A stretch of DNA of 64,000 nt from Annona cherimola. Taxonomy: Eukaryota > Streptophyta > Magnoliopsida > Magnoliales > Annonaceae. The stretch is taken from contig CM059973.1 in the NCBI GenBank assembly GCA_030490835.1, positions 52,332,008 to 52,396,007 of the forward strand, in the 5' to 3' direction. Below the pieces are notes generated by a model, which was not told the DNA's origin, made no database searches, and saw nothing but the letters and a program-made list of their open reading frames with translations. Below, one piece after another: positions 9,669 to 20,885 of the stretch; position 1 is the stretch's first letter; each line of letters starts with the position of its first letter. The translations under genes and the position numbers were made by a program.

Positions 9669-9873
9669 ATTAACTCTTAATCACATGTCTTAATCCCAAG
9701 GTTACTATTCACGTGCACTATTCACATGCACTATTCATCCAAATTTCATAAATAATTATTTTAACCTCTATTTCCACATAATTTCATACCTATGAATCTA
9801 CATTTTTCAAATATGTTACCTAGGGTTTACAACCCTAGGGTTTTATTCACGTGTCTCAAATCGGAGTTTCACA
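9669..9873 (-). repeat. Start of a gypsy LTR (S-type), split by copia 1
   Basis: Read on the minus strand it starts TGTGAAACTCCGA at 9873 and shows the same GTGAATAGT / GATTAAGAGTTAAT block as the starts of S1 (18338) and the 33922 LTR. Copia 1 cut it; the remainder is left of the window. It interrupts the gypsy A gag, so ACTCT at 9874-9878 should be its TSD copy. Confidence 0.75.
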
Positions 9874-10483
9874 ACTCTTCTAGAAATTCATGCCACGTGA
9901 CTTGCTCAAGGTGTGACATGGTGACCATCAGAGTCTCCCACCATTCATAGGTATCTTTTACTAGTAGGTGGGTGGCACATAGCATTTTCTGGTGATCGTT
10001 GCATGGTGATATTCTGAATAGCTTCATTATCTCTGTGATCCATTGCTCTGCAATGACGGGATCTGGTTCCCCTGCAAACTTAGGCGGGTGCTGGGCAAGG
10101 AAAGCGTTGATGGCTTTCCTGTCAGCTTCGAGGAAGCTATCCTCCCTACCTCTTGATGTTCCGGGGTTAGTCGAGGAGCTAAGTTTTTCCTTGTTTTCTC
10201 CTTGCGGTGGGGCTTGTTGGTCCCATAAACCTCGTAGCATCCCAGCAGTTTGGACTGTCCATTGTTGCATAGCCTTTTCTACGGCTGTAGCTACCCTTTC
10301 TTCTATATTGATCTCAGTTTGAGTTTTAGAATTATCTTCTCGTCTTTGGCCGGTCCTTGAGGATTGTTCTTCCGATTCCGCCTTACTTGTTCTCTTACTA
10401 GCCTCGCCTCTGGTTTGATCGACAAATTCTTCTATCGGGGCCTTTCCTTTATTAGTCTTGGCTTCAGCTCTAGTGACTGGCAT
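9874..10483 (-). pseudogene. gag: Gypsy A gag, N-terminal 203 codons, truncated by LTR insertion
   Basis: The likely start is MPVTRAEAK at 10483; an in-frame ATG at 10522 lies upstream. Residues about 1-110 are charged and Ser/Thr-rich. The retrotransposon gag domain begins near ADRKAINAFLAQHPPKFAGEPDPV and continues through EQWITEIMKLF and TYEWWETL. The frame runs into the inserted LTR after FLEE, so its end is not natural. The same start and domain appear in gypsy C at 53221-53722. The part seen is open, so damage comes from insertion rather than point mutation. Confidence 0.85.
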
Positions 10484-10757
10484 TTTCAACTTCCTTAGGC
10501 ATAAAATTTTCATTAGTATCAATGTCTATCACATCACAACACATTTAGTCATATATAGAATTCAAACATATTTTTACATGATCATATAATTCATATATAT
10601 TTCACACATTTCATTCATAGTTAGTAAAAACTTTTATATATAATATCAAGCCTTTGTACATAGACTATCTAAGCCTTATGTACTTGTTTCAGTAATATTT
10701 ACATGTTTATATTTACAAAAGGGGAAAAAATTTTGTGCCCCCTAATCCCTGTCTCCT
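10484..10757. other. Gypsy A pre-gag to gag spacer
   Basis: This AT-rich stretch lies between the pre-gag frame and the gag start. It contains no ORF, repeat or signal that I can support. Confidence 0.5.
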
Positions 10758-11587
10758 TTAGCGGCCTCTTCTCCTTGACTCTAGGAATTTCCTAAGGCTA
10801 AATGGTACCTGGGTGGGTTCTTCAGTCACCGTACTGGTATCAGACCAGTCTCGGGGTGCTAGATTCTCATCTTCTCCTTCTCTCTTAGAAGAACCACTAT
10901 CACTGTCTGACCACTCCATTAGATCATCGTCGTCATTATCTGGTTCAAGTGGGGAAGGTACAGGTGGAGCTGGGGCAAGTGGGGAAATGAGATATTCTAC
11001 CATCCTGAGGATAATTTCCCCTAGTTGCTTAGGTGGAGGTTGCTCCATTACTCTTGCTCCTCTAGCCAGGGCATCACGTCGTTCTATGGCAGCCTCTCTC
11101 TCTCTCTTCGGTCCACTTGGGCCCATGGAGCCCCAAAGTGGAACTGAATAAATCCTCCCTCGAACCGATACCACGGTTCCCTGTCAGGTGGGACTGGCCC
11201 AACCTTTCTATTACAATAATATTCTAAGTCACTTTCTATAAACCAGTCTGTGACCATGAAGGGTCCGGGCGGGGGACTAGCTGGGGTATATTCAGGAGAA
11301 TCTAAGGCTACTAATGCTTTATTAAAGGGTTTTCCATGGTGGAGTTCTAGTCGAATGGGAAACCCGGATGGATGTCTGGAAAAGACTGTAGGTCCTGAAG
11401 GTCTTCAGGCTTCTGGATTGCTAATGTATAATAGAGGCAGATCCTGATAGTTTGTGGGTACTAGGGGCCTAATAACTAGACCCTGTCGAGATGCCAACCA
11501 TCTATCGATTCTTTCCCATACCTGTTCTCTTTCTTGCTCCTCCTCCATCTCCCTTGCACTTCGAGCAGTCTTTCCTTTGTTTGTCAT
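10758..11587 (-). pseudogene. Gypsy A pre-gag protein, frameshifted, function unknown
   Basis: The start is MTNKGKTARSAREMEEEQERE at 11587, about 100 bp after the PBS. The frame breaks near 11405. The protein then continues in other frames through PEYTPASPPPGPFMVTDWF and PPDREPWYRF to an open part at 11174-10758. That part has a charged helix, an acidic stretch (DNDDDDLMEWSDSDS) and a conserved end (DWSDTSTVTEEPTQVPFSLRKF). Gypsy C carries a clear homologue at the same place (58584-57960 and 60424-60296), so this is a real gene of the element group. I do not recognise a family. Extra ORFs before gag are known in Tat/Ogre elements, but these elements look like chromoviruses. Confidence 0.6.
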
Positions 11588-11689
11588 CTACACATGAATC
11601 ATTAATAATAAATTACTTGATCAAAATCATGAATTCATGTACCTTAGTTTGATCATTTTTATCCTTTCTTGCCATTTTATCAACCCTTA

Positions 11690-11700
11690 CTCTGATACCA
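11690..11700 (-). promoter_or_regulatory. Gypsy A primer-binding site
   Basis: The minus strand reads TGGTATCAGAG, five bases inside the LTR end (TACCACA). It is the same initiator tRNA-Met type as in the copia elements. Confidence 0.8.
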
Positions 11701-11705
11701 CCCTC

Positions 11706-12842
11706 TGTGGTACCCCAAATCCAGGGCTCCACATTGTCCTTACTCCGGGGTCGAAAAGGGTTGGTAAATGTGATTCAGGATTGTTGCCCTGATCATACGG
11801 CAAATTTTTTAAATTTTTTAATTTTAATTAATTAATCATTATTTACGCTTACTCAATTTATGTAGTGTCAAATTACGTTGAATCAATACTAATTCAGTAA
11901 AACAATTATAATAGTTTTTAATCATATAATTTCTGAATAAAATCATAATCCATGATTAGTCGATGTAAATTTTGCCTAAGTCATTAATGATTGTCCATAT
12001 AATTAACGTTTTGTATAATATCTAAATGAAGTTTCTGAAATGATTGAATATCACAATGACCTACACGTAAACCTATATTAACGTCCAGTAGGTTAATTTA
12101 GACTTTTAATTTATGAATTTCAAAAGTCAAAATAATTAGTATATAACATCTGTTTGGACGTTAATTCCAATAGAGGAAATTAACATTTTTGAAAAATTTA
12201 TAAATCATGAAGTTACAACCATTGATTTTAACGGTACTTATGTATCTAGAAATTTATTTAACATATTTGATTAATTGAACGAATTCCAAAATTTTAAAAT
12301 AAATTAATGACCATCATGATATTAAAAATAAAAGTTCTAAAAGTATGAAATCAGATTAAAATATCATATGTTCAGGAAGTTGAATCCACGTCCAACTTAT
12401 AGGAAAATTTAAAATAGTGTATACATATATTAACGCTTAGCAGTGTTGTTTTAAAAAAATTAAAACAGTATCTATATAAATCATATCAACGTTCATCAGG
12501 TTGAAAAATTAAAACTTTTAAAATGTTAAATAGACGAGCAGTATTTCCTGAATGAGGAAATGAAATGCAAAAAAAAATACAAAAAAATGTACCTGAATGA
12601 ATGTTGTACGTCTAAAGTGTTGTTGCTCCTCTACACCTATTTGCCCGTTGCTGAAAAATTCAGCAAAATGCCCATAAAATGCCTATTTTATAGATAGCTG
12701 TTAACGGTTCACCATGGTTAAAATTAAATTTAACCCATAGTGACCGTTTAACAGATATACAGGTGTTGTTTCATTTGTTTCATTCTACGTCCAGCACATA
12801 GGTATATGTTACATCTGCTACTTACGTGTTTCTCTTGTAATT

Positions 12843-12878
<36 letters not shown>

Positions 12879-13475
12879 CAATTATCTACCTATCCATGCA
12901 CCGTCCATATGTTGTCCATGTTGCCAAGTCAATTCATGCATCTCCAGCGAGCTGTCTCCTTAGCTACTTATACATATTATTATTAATATATTTACATTTA
13001 CATATTATAGCTGTCCAAAAATCCAGCTTAAAAGTTATACTCATAATTTTTAATTAATTAATTCCTATTTTGAAATAAAATCTCTTTTGAAAATTATAAA
13101 GATTTTTTTCCAAAATTTAATCCCTTCATTAAATTGGGCATATTAATTTAAGCTTACCCATAGAATTTCACCTAAATTGGAGATGGGTATATATTTTGAT
13201 TTAATTATGCAATATATGATAGAAAATGGGTACATATATGTCTCCACAAAATTTACATACATTTCAAATATAAATTTTGAAATTTCATAATTATTTTATA
13301 TAATTTTTTGTAACCCATTTTCTAAGTAAAATGCAATAATTTAATCATCCATAAAATTTCCAAGTCAATTTACCTCCTCAAATTTCATTTATTAAAATTC
13401 ATACATGGAAATTTACTATACATTTCTCACAATTTCTAATTCCATTTTCTAGGTGTACATATATGGGGTTTTACA
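11706..13475 (-). repeat. Gypsy A 5' LTR (1770 bp)
   Basis: It reads TGTAAAACCCC...GGGGTACCACA on the minus strand. The U5 end has the GTGATCAGG / CCTGAATCAC type hairpin shared with the other gypsy LTRs. A simple (AT)n run of about 28 bp occurs near 12846-12873. Boundaries rest on TG..CA ends and the adjacent PBS, since no second LTR copy is in the window. Confidence 0.7.
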
Positions 13476-16400
13476 CAAAGTCAACTATGGATCAAGGGGA
13501 TTAAATGTGCATTAAATTAGAGTGGAAATTCATGGTTAAAAGCATCAAATCTAGGCCACTGAGATATGATCAATAGCAAAGGAGAGGTGGACGGCTATGA
13601 CAGCTTTTGGGATTTTTGTGATTTTTTAATTATGCTAAAATGACCCATAATTGTGCTGTATTACTAGGGGATTAATTGAGCATTAAATTAAAGCTAAACA
13701 ATGGTGGAAAAATTGCAAATTTGTTGCTGAAAAGGGACGTGTACATGGACAGTAAAAAGGGAGCAACAACATGGATCGTTTAAGCAGCTAATAATTTGAT
13801 TTTTTTATTTTTTTAAAAATGTTAAATACATGCCTAAGTAGCCTACATATTAGGGTGCATAAATATCCATTAAAAAGGCTACAAATTCATTGAAAAAATG
13901 GAAAAGCAGCAGCTGAATGGACGTGATCAGTGGACAGCTTAGAGATCAGTTAATGATATGGATAATTGATAAATATTTACTTAGGTAAACTATAATTTAA
14001 ATGGACCACCTTTTGCCATGTCAGCAAGAGAGATTAATATATATTAAATCACCCTCAAAACATGTGCAAAATGGGGCCCACAAGCTGGAAATTCCAGCTA
14101 CCTCTTATGATGGACGTCCATATGCATGTGTTGGAAGTTATAAAATTTCAAGAGGTAGAAACTGTCCTTCCAACAACCGCACATCCTCCACATCCAGCAA
14201 GGAAAAATCCAAGAAAAAGGAAAAGAAAAAAAGAAAAGAAGCCAAGGAAATTAGCTTAAGAAGTTGAGATTAAGTGTTAATCGATCCAAGTAAGTATACA
14301 CTTGAGTTTGAATCATTTTAATCTAATTTTTCTAACTCAATTTATGAATCATGAATATGATTCATAATGAACTCTTAATGGAGGATTTATGATTCCCTTA
14401 ATTAGGATATTAAATGGGAATTTAATGGCAAGTATGCAATTAAGGGTTCAAGTGGAAGGAAATGATGTTTAGGGAGGATTATAAGTTCATAACCTAGCTG
14501 AAACTTGTTTTACTTTACATGTATTGTTGCTGTATTGTTGGATAGATATGATTACATGATAATTCATGTTTAGATGGATGATATGTGTTGATTTAAGCAT
14601 GATTTATGAATTTTAGAAAGAATGCTAATTAGGGTTACTCTTTAGACCCAAATTTCATGTTTAGATGTTGAAAATGATATATAAAGTAGCTTGAATGAAT
14701 TATAGATGATTAAGAGGGTAAAATACCTTAAACTTAGGGTACTTTGGAAGTGAAAAAGGGCTTAGCAAGGACTGCCCAAAATCGGATTTTATAAGGTTAA
14801 CATGTGGACGTCCAAAGTAGGGTAGAAAGGGTACCCTATATGCATGAAAAGTTGATGTTTTGTAAGAAACCAATGTATGGACTTTAAATATGTGAAAATA
14901 CCCTAAATTTAGGTTACGAAAATTAGAATTAATTTCTGGAATTAAGAAGTTAAAAATCTGTTTAGAATTAGGTATCAAAAGAGATGTTGAAAGTGTAAAA
15001 ATCGGGTCCCAAAGTTGCTGTTTTGGATCCTGAAATTAGTGGATTAAAAATCCATGAAAATATATTAAATAAAGTGTTAATTAAGGTGTATAATCATGCT
15101 GAATTAGAAGCTAAGTTTTTAATTTGAAAATTTTTAAAAAACACATGAATTATGTGTTAAGAAATGGTCACATAAGAAGAGATAAGTATGAGAAAATGAT
15201 GAATGGGTTATGTAAAATGAAAAAAATGAAAAAATGCATAAAAATATGATTGAAACATGTGAATAATAATGCTATTTGGATTATTCCAATATTTGAGATT
15301 GATAGATGAAAGTTATGACATTAACTAAGTGCTTAAGAACGAGCACAATGTATGAATTATGAAAAATATGTGAAAAATGACAAGTTGAAAGTTCATTACT
15401 TCATATGGTATCTAATGAATGATTAAAGAATGCGATATGATGTATATGAATGATACCCTAGATATGAGAATTGAACATGTGATGTAATGAATGGTTTAAT
15501 GTATGAATATGTTGTGTATGTATACCCGACTTGGAAATTCAAGCGGGTTATGAATATTTATGAAAATGGGTTGGAAAACTAGATGAATGTAAGTATATGG
15601 AATTTACATGAATGATATGTCATTATTATATGTATAGGTAAATGAAAAGAAAAGATTGATCCGGAAAGCTCACGTGAACAAGATAATCAAGCAAAAATTT
15701 TCTAAATGATTTTTGTTTCTTAAAATATTCTTAAATAATTGCAAATGATATTCCAATTGCTTTTATTTATTTAACAATTGATATTTAAATTTATTTCCAA
15801 GGTATTTAAGGATGGTCATTCCTTAGTTCAATATGTGTTGATAACTGCTTTACATAACTATTTTGTTAAATACGAAAAATACTGTCTTATGAATTTATGC
15901 AAGAAAATTATGCTAGCATGTTAAGGGTAAGTTCATGTGCACAAAGCATAAGGTCCGCCTTAAAGGCATAAGCAGACCGGTTGTCCCCCTTTGGTGTGGC
16001 CGAGTTGCTAAGATAGGCCAAGGGCCAGCGGCACCTCCCTAAATGGGAGAAGATGAAGACGGATGGTCGCCTAGCTAGCTTCCATCCTAAGAGATTATGA
16101 TGCATTTCATCTCATTGCCATGATTTACCCTTGATGGGGTATAATGTTGCTTTCTGAGATGTTTTAAATAAAAGGTTTCTGCTTCGCAGGTAGTTGATCA
16201 CTTGTTAAGTGTCTCTACTAAATGGAAAAAAATGCATTTAAATAAATATGTCTTCAAAAATGTATTGCCTGAAAAATATATATAGCTTGCTTATTGAGTA
16301 TGCAACTCATTTTTTTTTCTAAACCCATAGACAGGTGAAGAAATGAAAGAGATAAGGAGCATGAACTAAGCATGGAGAATGTGAAGAGTTAATGAATTTT

Positions 16401-16751
16401 AATATGTGTGTTTGTTTGTGGCTATGGAATGTAATGTGACTTGACATTTCGTGATCTAATGTGACCTATGTGATGACTTGTATTTTATAAACAAATGATC
16501 ATGGATGATAGACATGTTATGAATTTTTATGATTGTATATGATGTGAAATGTGTGTATTAGGTCAAAGATGACTTGTATGGACATGTGAGGAAAAATATT
16601 TTCAAAATACATTATTAAGGAAATATAAATAATTGGATAAATATCTGTTAAATCCCACCATGTGACAGGGCAACAATCCTGATCACGTTTACCAGTCAAT
16701 AACGATCCCGAGGTAAGGCTCAGGATGTGACGCTCGGTTGGGGGCGCCACA
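13476..16751 (+). repeat. LTR L1 (gypsy), 5' end missing
   Basis: It ends in GGGGGCGCCACA at 16751, followed by TAAGA, the expected TSD. Near the end are the U5 hairpin (about 16663-16687) and the TGAGT/ACTCA hairpin (16295-16309). At 15948-16080 it carries the conserved LTR core module (..GGCCGAGTTGC..CACCTCCC..CCTAGCTAGC). Its start was cut by gypsy A. It is related in reverse orientation to L2. No PBS follows, so it is either a solo LTR or the last LTR of an element. A short purine-rich region at 14200-14270 gives apparent Lys-rich ORFs that I do not treat as genes. Confidence 0.7.
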
Positions 16752-17388
16752 TAAGACACTTCAAATGGGTTCATTTATGGCATGGACTTTTCATTAATGA
16801 AAGTCCACTTTTTAAGGGGTAAAAGTTAATGGTTTTAACCATATGTGGTTTAACATTTTTCCATGAGATTTATTTCAATTCAATCCATCCATACGATAGG
16901 TCACACTATTTTAGTCATCCTTAAAAAAATTTATCTCAAAATGACCTTTCTAGTGCAAGATATGAGCATTTGAAAATATTTCTTGAAATTTGATAAAATT
17001 AAATCATTATCACCATAATTTAATCATGATTATTATAATCCATGTCATTCATTATGTAGAGCACTCGACATGTACTTACCTTCCAAATTTTATATCAATC
17101 TGCCTTATATACTTCAAGTTATGAATTTTTCAAGCAATAACCTAATTTATCCTATAATTATTAACGATTTAACATAATTAATGGAATAATTAATCATGCC
17201 AAGTCATCATTTCCTACACCACATTTCGTCTTTTTGTGCACATTAAACCATATTGAGCTAAGATGATGAACTTAATCACCCTACTTAATCAATTGCCCCA
17301 ATCTCATTCATCCAATTGAATCATACAATTAACAATGATTAAATGCCTAAATTACATTTATGGGTCTCAAAATGTTCTTGGTATCACA
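16752..17388 (-). repeat. Gypsy C 3' LTR, first ~640 bp
   Basis: On the minus strand it starts TGTGATACCAAG at 17388 right after a PPT-like tract. It is interrupted by L1 at 16752; the remainder is outside the window. It resembles the start of L2 (about 50960 leftward), for example GCTCAATA..GG..AATGTG, so the two are related families. Confidence 0.7.
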
Positions 17389-17425
17389 ATCCTCCCCCAT
17401 TATAAAAAGTTTCGTCCCCGAAACT
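17389..17425 (-). promoter_or_regulatory. Gypsy C polypurine tract and adjacent hairpin
   Basis: The minus strand reads ATGGGGGAGGAT next to the LTR. Just upstream (17408-17425) the arms AGTTTCG and CGAAACT form a 7-bp stem with a 4-nt loop. The same pairing with different bases occurs at 63453-63471 and 33942-33960. Confidence 0.65.
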
Positions 17426-18337
17426 GTTAACCTTTCAAATAATTTGGGGTATCTACTTTCAACCTCTTCTCGTAGTTCCCAGGTGGCTTTGTTTTTCGAA
17501 TATCGATTGCATTGAACTTTGACATACTCGATTTCTTAATTCTGAAGTTTTTACACTTTGGGATCCAGGATCTTGATCAGTCTTTCCTTATAATTTAGAT
17601 GATCTTGAATTGACAAATTTTCTCCTATCAAGATATGGGTGGGGTCTGGTATATATTTCATGAGCATGGAAATATGGAATACATTGTATACTAGGGCTAA
17701 GGCTGGGGGTAAGTCTATCCTGTATGCTAATTTTTCAATTTTTTCCAGTACTTCAAATGACCCAATATATTTGGGATCCAGCTTACCCCTTTTATCAAAC
17801 GTTGTAACTCATTTCAATGGCGTTACCTTTATAAATACATGCTCGCCAACTTAGATATTTTGAATCCCTTCTTTTGCAATCTGTGTAACTCTTCCGCCAA
17901 CTCTAGGTTGTGAGTATACACTGGCGTTCACTTGCACTTTGTCTGCCATTCTTTTGGACAAGTCTATGACTAACTTTCTCTCTCCAACTTCATCCCGGTT
18001 CAATGGGGTTCGACACCTTCACCCATATAAAAGCTTCAAAATGGGTCATTTGAATACTTGCTTGATTACTATTGTTCTAGGAAAACTCAGCTACGGATAC
18101 ATATTCATCCCATGCTCCTCCAAACTCTAATATGCACATCTACAACATATCCTTAATAATTTGATTTACTCGCTCCATTTGCCCATCAGTCTGAGGAAGA
18201 GATGCAGTACTGAACTTAAGCTGTGTGCCTAGGGTTTGGTGCAAACATTTCCAAATTCGAGATGTACAAGTTGTACCTTGATCAGACACTATCGGCTTTG
18301 GCACTCCATGGAGACGGACAATCTCCTTATAATATAT
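17426..18337 (-). pseudogene. Gypsy C pol 3' part: integrase core end and chromodomain, decayed
   Basis: The minus strand translates in broken frames. Near 18337-18150 is the integrase core with KEIVRLHGVPKPIVSDQG and FSTASLPQTDGQMERVNQ, giving the second catalytic Asp and the Glu region. Further on, the C-terminal part matches 63472-63883 of gypsy E and leads to a chromodomain-like end. Stops and indels are frequent. Solo LTR S1 splits it from the rest of integrase at 20886. Confidence 0.75.
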
Positions 18338-20880
18338 TGTGAAACCCCGACCGTATGCGCGTCATTTCGACCGTATACGCGTCATTTCGATATTTGTAAT
18401 TTTGTAATTATTTTATGAATAAATGAAAATTCATGAATTATATTGACGGATATGTATATTGGAGATTGAAATAATGCAATTACGAATTTAACCCGTGAAT
18501 AGTGACGTGAATAGTAATTGGGGACTAAGACACGTGATTAAGAGTTAATCACTTGGATTAACTTAATCACAAAAAGACAAAATGGAGATTTAATCACTAC
18601 AAGACAAAATAGCAATTCTTTGGATATTTTAATTCAAATTTGGATTTTTGTGGAAAAATAGAAAAAAATTCATAAATTGCAATCCGGGCGTCGGAATTCG
18701 ATGAAATTTTTTATGGATGGCTAAAAATTCATGATGGACATGATGAATGGGTTAAGATGCGATGAAAATCACAAATCAAAGGTCAAGATGAAACGTCAAA
18801 ACAAGATCAAAAAGTAGCTAACTTTTTAATAAAAGCTACTTTTGACTTTTTAAATAAAGTAAATAAATAAAAATAAAAAAATTAAATGCAGTGGCTGCTG
18901 CTGCAGGGATGTTGCAGGGGGAGCAGCTGAAAAATTTGACCAAAATCAATGGTCAAAATTTATCCTAATCAAAGATCGATGGCTAGGATTAATTTAGCTT
19001 AATTTAATTAATTTTAAAAATCAACAAATAGGTGGAAAATAGGGCTGCAATAGGGTTTCTGGAGCAGGCCTAGGGTGGGCAGCACAGGGCTCAAAGCATT
19101 TTTCAAAATTAAAAAGAAATACCAATTTACAATTAAATACCTCAAAACTAGGGGGTAAATTCCAAATTCTTGAAAAATTCAACCCTATAAATAGGGCAGC
19201 AGGGGGAGGACGTCCAAGGCATCCAAAACCAAGCTCCACTTAAGCCATTCCAAGTTTCCAAACTTTCCCACACGTCCAAGGAAGAAAAGGAGGAAGTTAG
19301 AGAGAAAAATGGTGAGAAAAAGTGGTATATCTCCACTTCGGGTAAGTGATTTCTACCCAAATTTCTTTTGGATATTAAGTAAGGTAAAACCATGCTTAGA
19401 TAATTCCCAAGCATGAGAAAATAAGTATATATATAATGTTTAAATGGAATTATGCCAAGACATCAAAAATTTGGAGCGAAGATAGGGTATTCGGGAAAAT
19501 AGCATATGGTATGTGAAAATAATGCTCCAAAATTTATAAATGATGATTTTGGATGTATGATTATGATAAATATGATGTTGGAATGATGATATATTAACTT
19601 CATGATTTTTAGAATTAAGGATTACGCTTAAGTGAATTTATGTTGATTTTTAGTATATGGAGAAAATGATTTTTTTCACCAAGTAAATGATGATAAATTC
19701 AAAATGTATGGAATGTCCTATGATATACTAGGCATAAGGTATGTCATGATATTTTTTATTTTTGGAAAAAATATCAATTTTTGGAACCCATGAACAGTAA
19801 CCACGTCTCTATGAACAGTAACTCGGATGAACAGTTATCTGCTACAGTGATCGGCTACAGTAATTTGCTATAGTAAACAGCGTGATTTTGAAGAAAATTT
19901 GAGATTAATATTTAAATATGAGGATGAAAATTTTGAAGAACCTATGGATAAAAATATCCACATAAGGAAATAATGCCCAAAAAATATAGAGCATGCATGG
20001 GAAGCAGCTTGAATAGAAGAAATGAAAATATCATTTCTCCTTGAATAGGAAAAGGAAAAGAGAAGGTCGAAGACACCTCCTAAGAAGGTAAGCAAGTTAT
20101 ATGTTTTGCAAATTATTTCCAAAATGCTTGAAATTATTTGCAAGTTGCTTTATGAAATTTATTTAAGGTTGGCCATACCTATAACTGCTTTACATGAACT
20201 GAAGTTCATTTTGTGAAATTATTTATTAAATGTTTTTATGAAATTGTTTATGATTTGCAAATATCATGCCGACATGTGTATGAGAATGAGCATGTGCACG
20301 AGGAATAGGCCTTAGTCGAGGTAGTAAGCGGACCGGATGTTCCCCTCGCTATTGCCAAGTCGCTTAATAGGCCCAGGCCGGCGGCGACCTCCCTGAAATG
20401 GGAGCATGTATGGGATGGGCACCTAGCTAGCGTCGCATCCAAAGGAATGTCATGAATGCTATGTATGCATTGCATTTGCATTTTATGAAATGCATGAAAA
20501 TGATTGAAAAATTATGTATAGCTTGCTTACTGAGTATTATTACTCACCCATGCTTTTTCAACAACAGACAAGAAAAGATGATGAAGGCAGCATGTAAAAT
20601 GACATGTAGTTTTGATGAAATATCGTATATGTAAATTTTATGTAAAGACAATGATGATAATTTTGAGATGGAAATGAATATTTTTGTTTTATGAAACAGT
20701 TTTGGTTTATAACTGTGATATGTATTTCATATTAGATGAACGATGGAAATTTTCCATGTATTAATAATAATAATAATAAAAAATCCTTCCGTGTGATCAG
20801 GGCAACAATCCTGAGTCACGTTTACCAATCAAAACGATCCCGGAGTAAGGCTTCTAGGCACCTCGGTTCGGGGCGCCACA
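18338..20880 (+). repeat. Solo LTR S1 (2543 bp) with TSD TATAT
   Basis: It runs TGTGAAACCCCGA...GGGGCGCCACA and is flanked by TATAT at 18333-18337 and 20881-20885. With no internal region it is a solo LTR, usually the product of LTR-LTR recombination. TATAAATAG at 19186-19194 is a likely promoter TATA box. It contains the LTR core module (about 20305-20437), the TGAGTA/TACTCA hairpin (20531-20546) and the U5 hairpin (about 20792-20818). A 20-bp tandem duplication lies at 18348-18387, close to its start. Confidence 0.92.
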
Positions 20881-20885
20881 TATAT

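Larger units (their letters stand above)
9874..13475 (-). mobile_element. Gypsy A: 5' part of a Ty3/gypsy element
   Basis: Minus-strand order is 5' LTR (13475-11706), PBS, a pre-gag coding region, then gag, cut by the LTR at 9873. Pol is not present in the window. It sits inside LTR L1, so CAAAG at 13476-13480 should be its right TSD copy. Confidence 0.8.

Noticed and set aside
12846..12873. (AT)n run, and the (CT)n run near 28704-28742, as functional sites
   Set aside because: Simple microsatellites. The CT run is mentioned only as part of the ORF3 leader.
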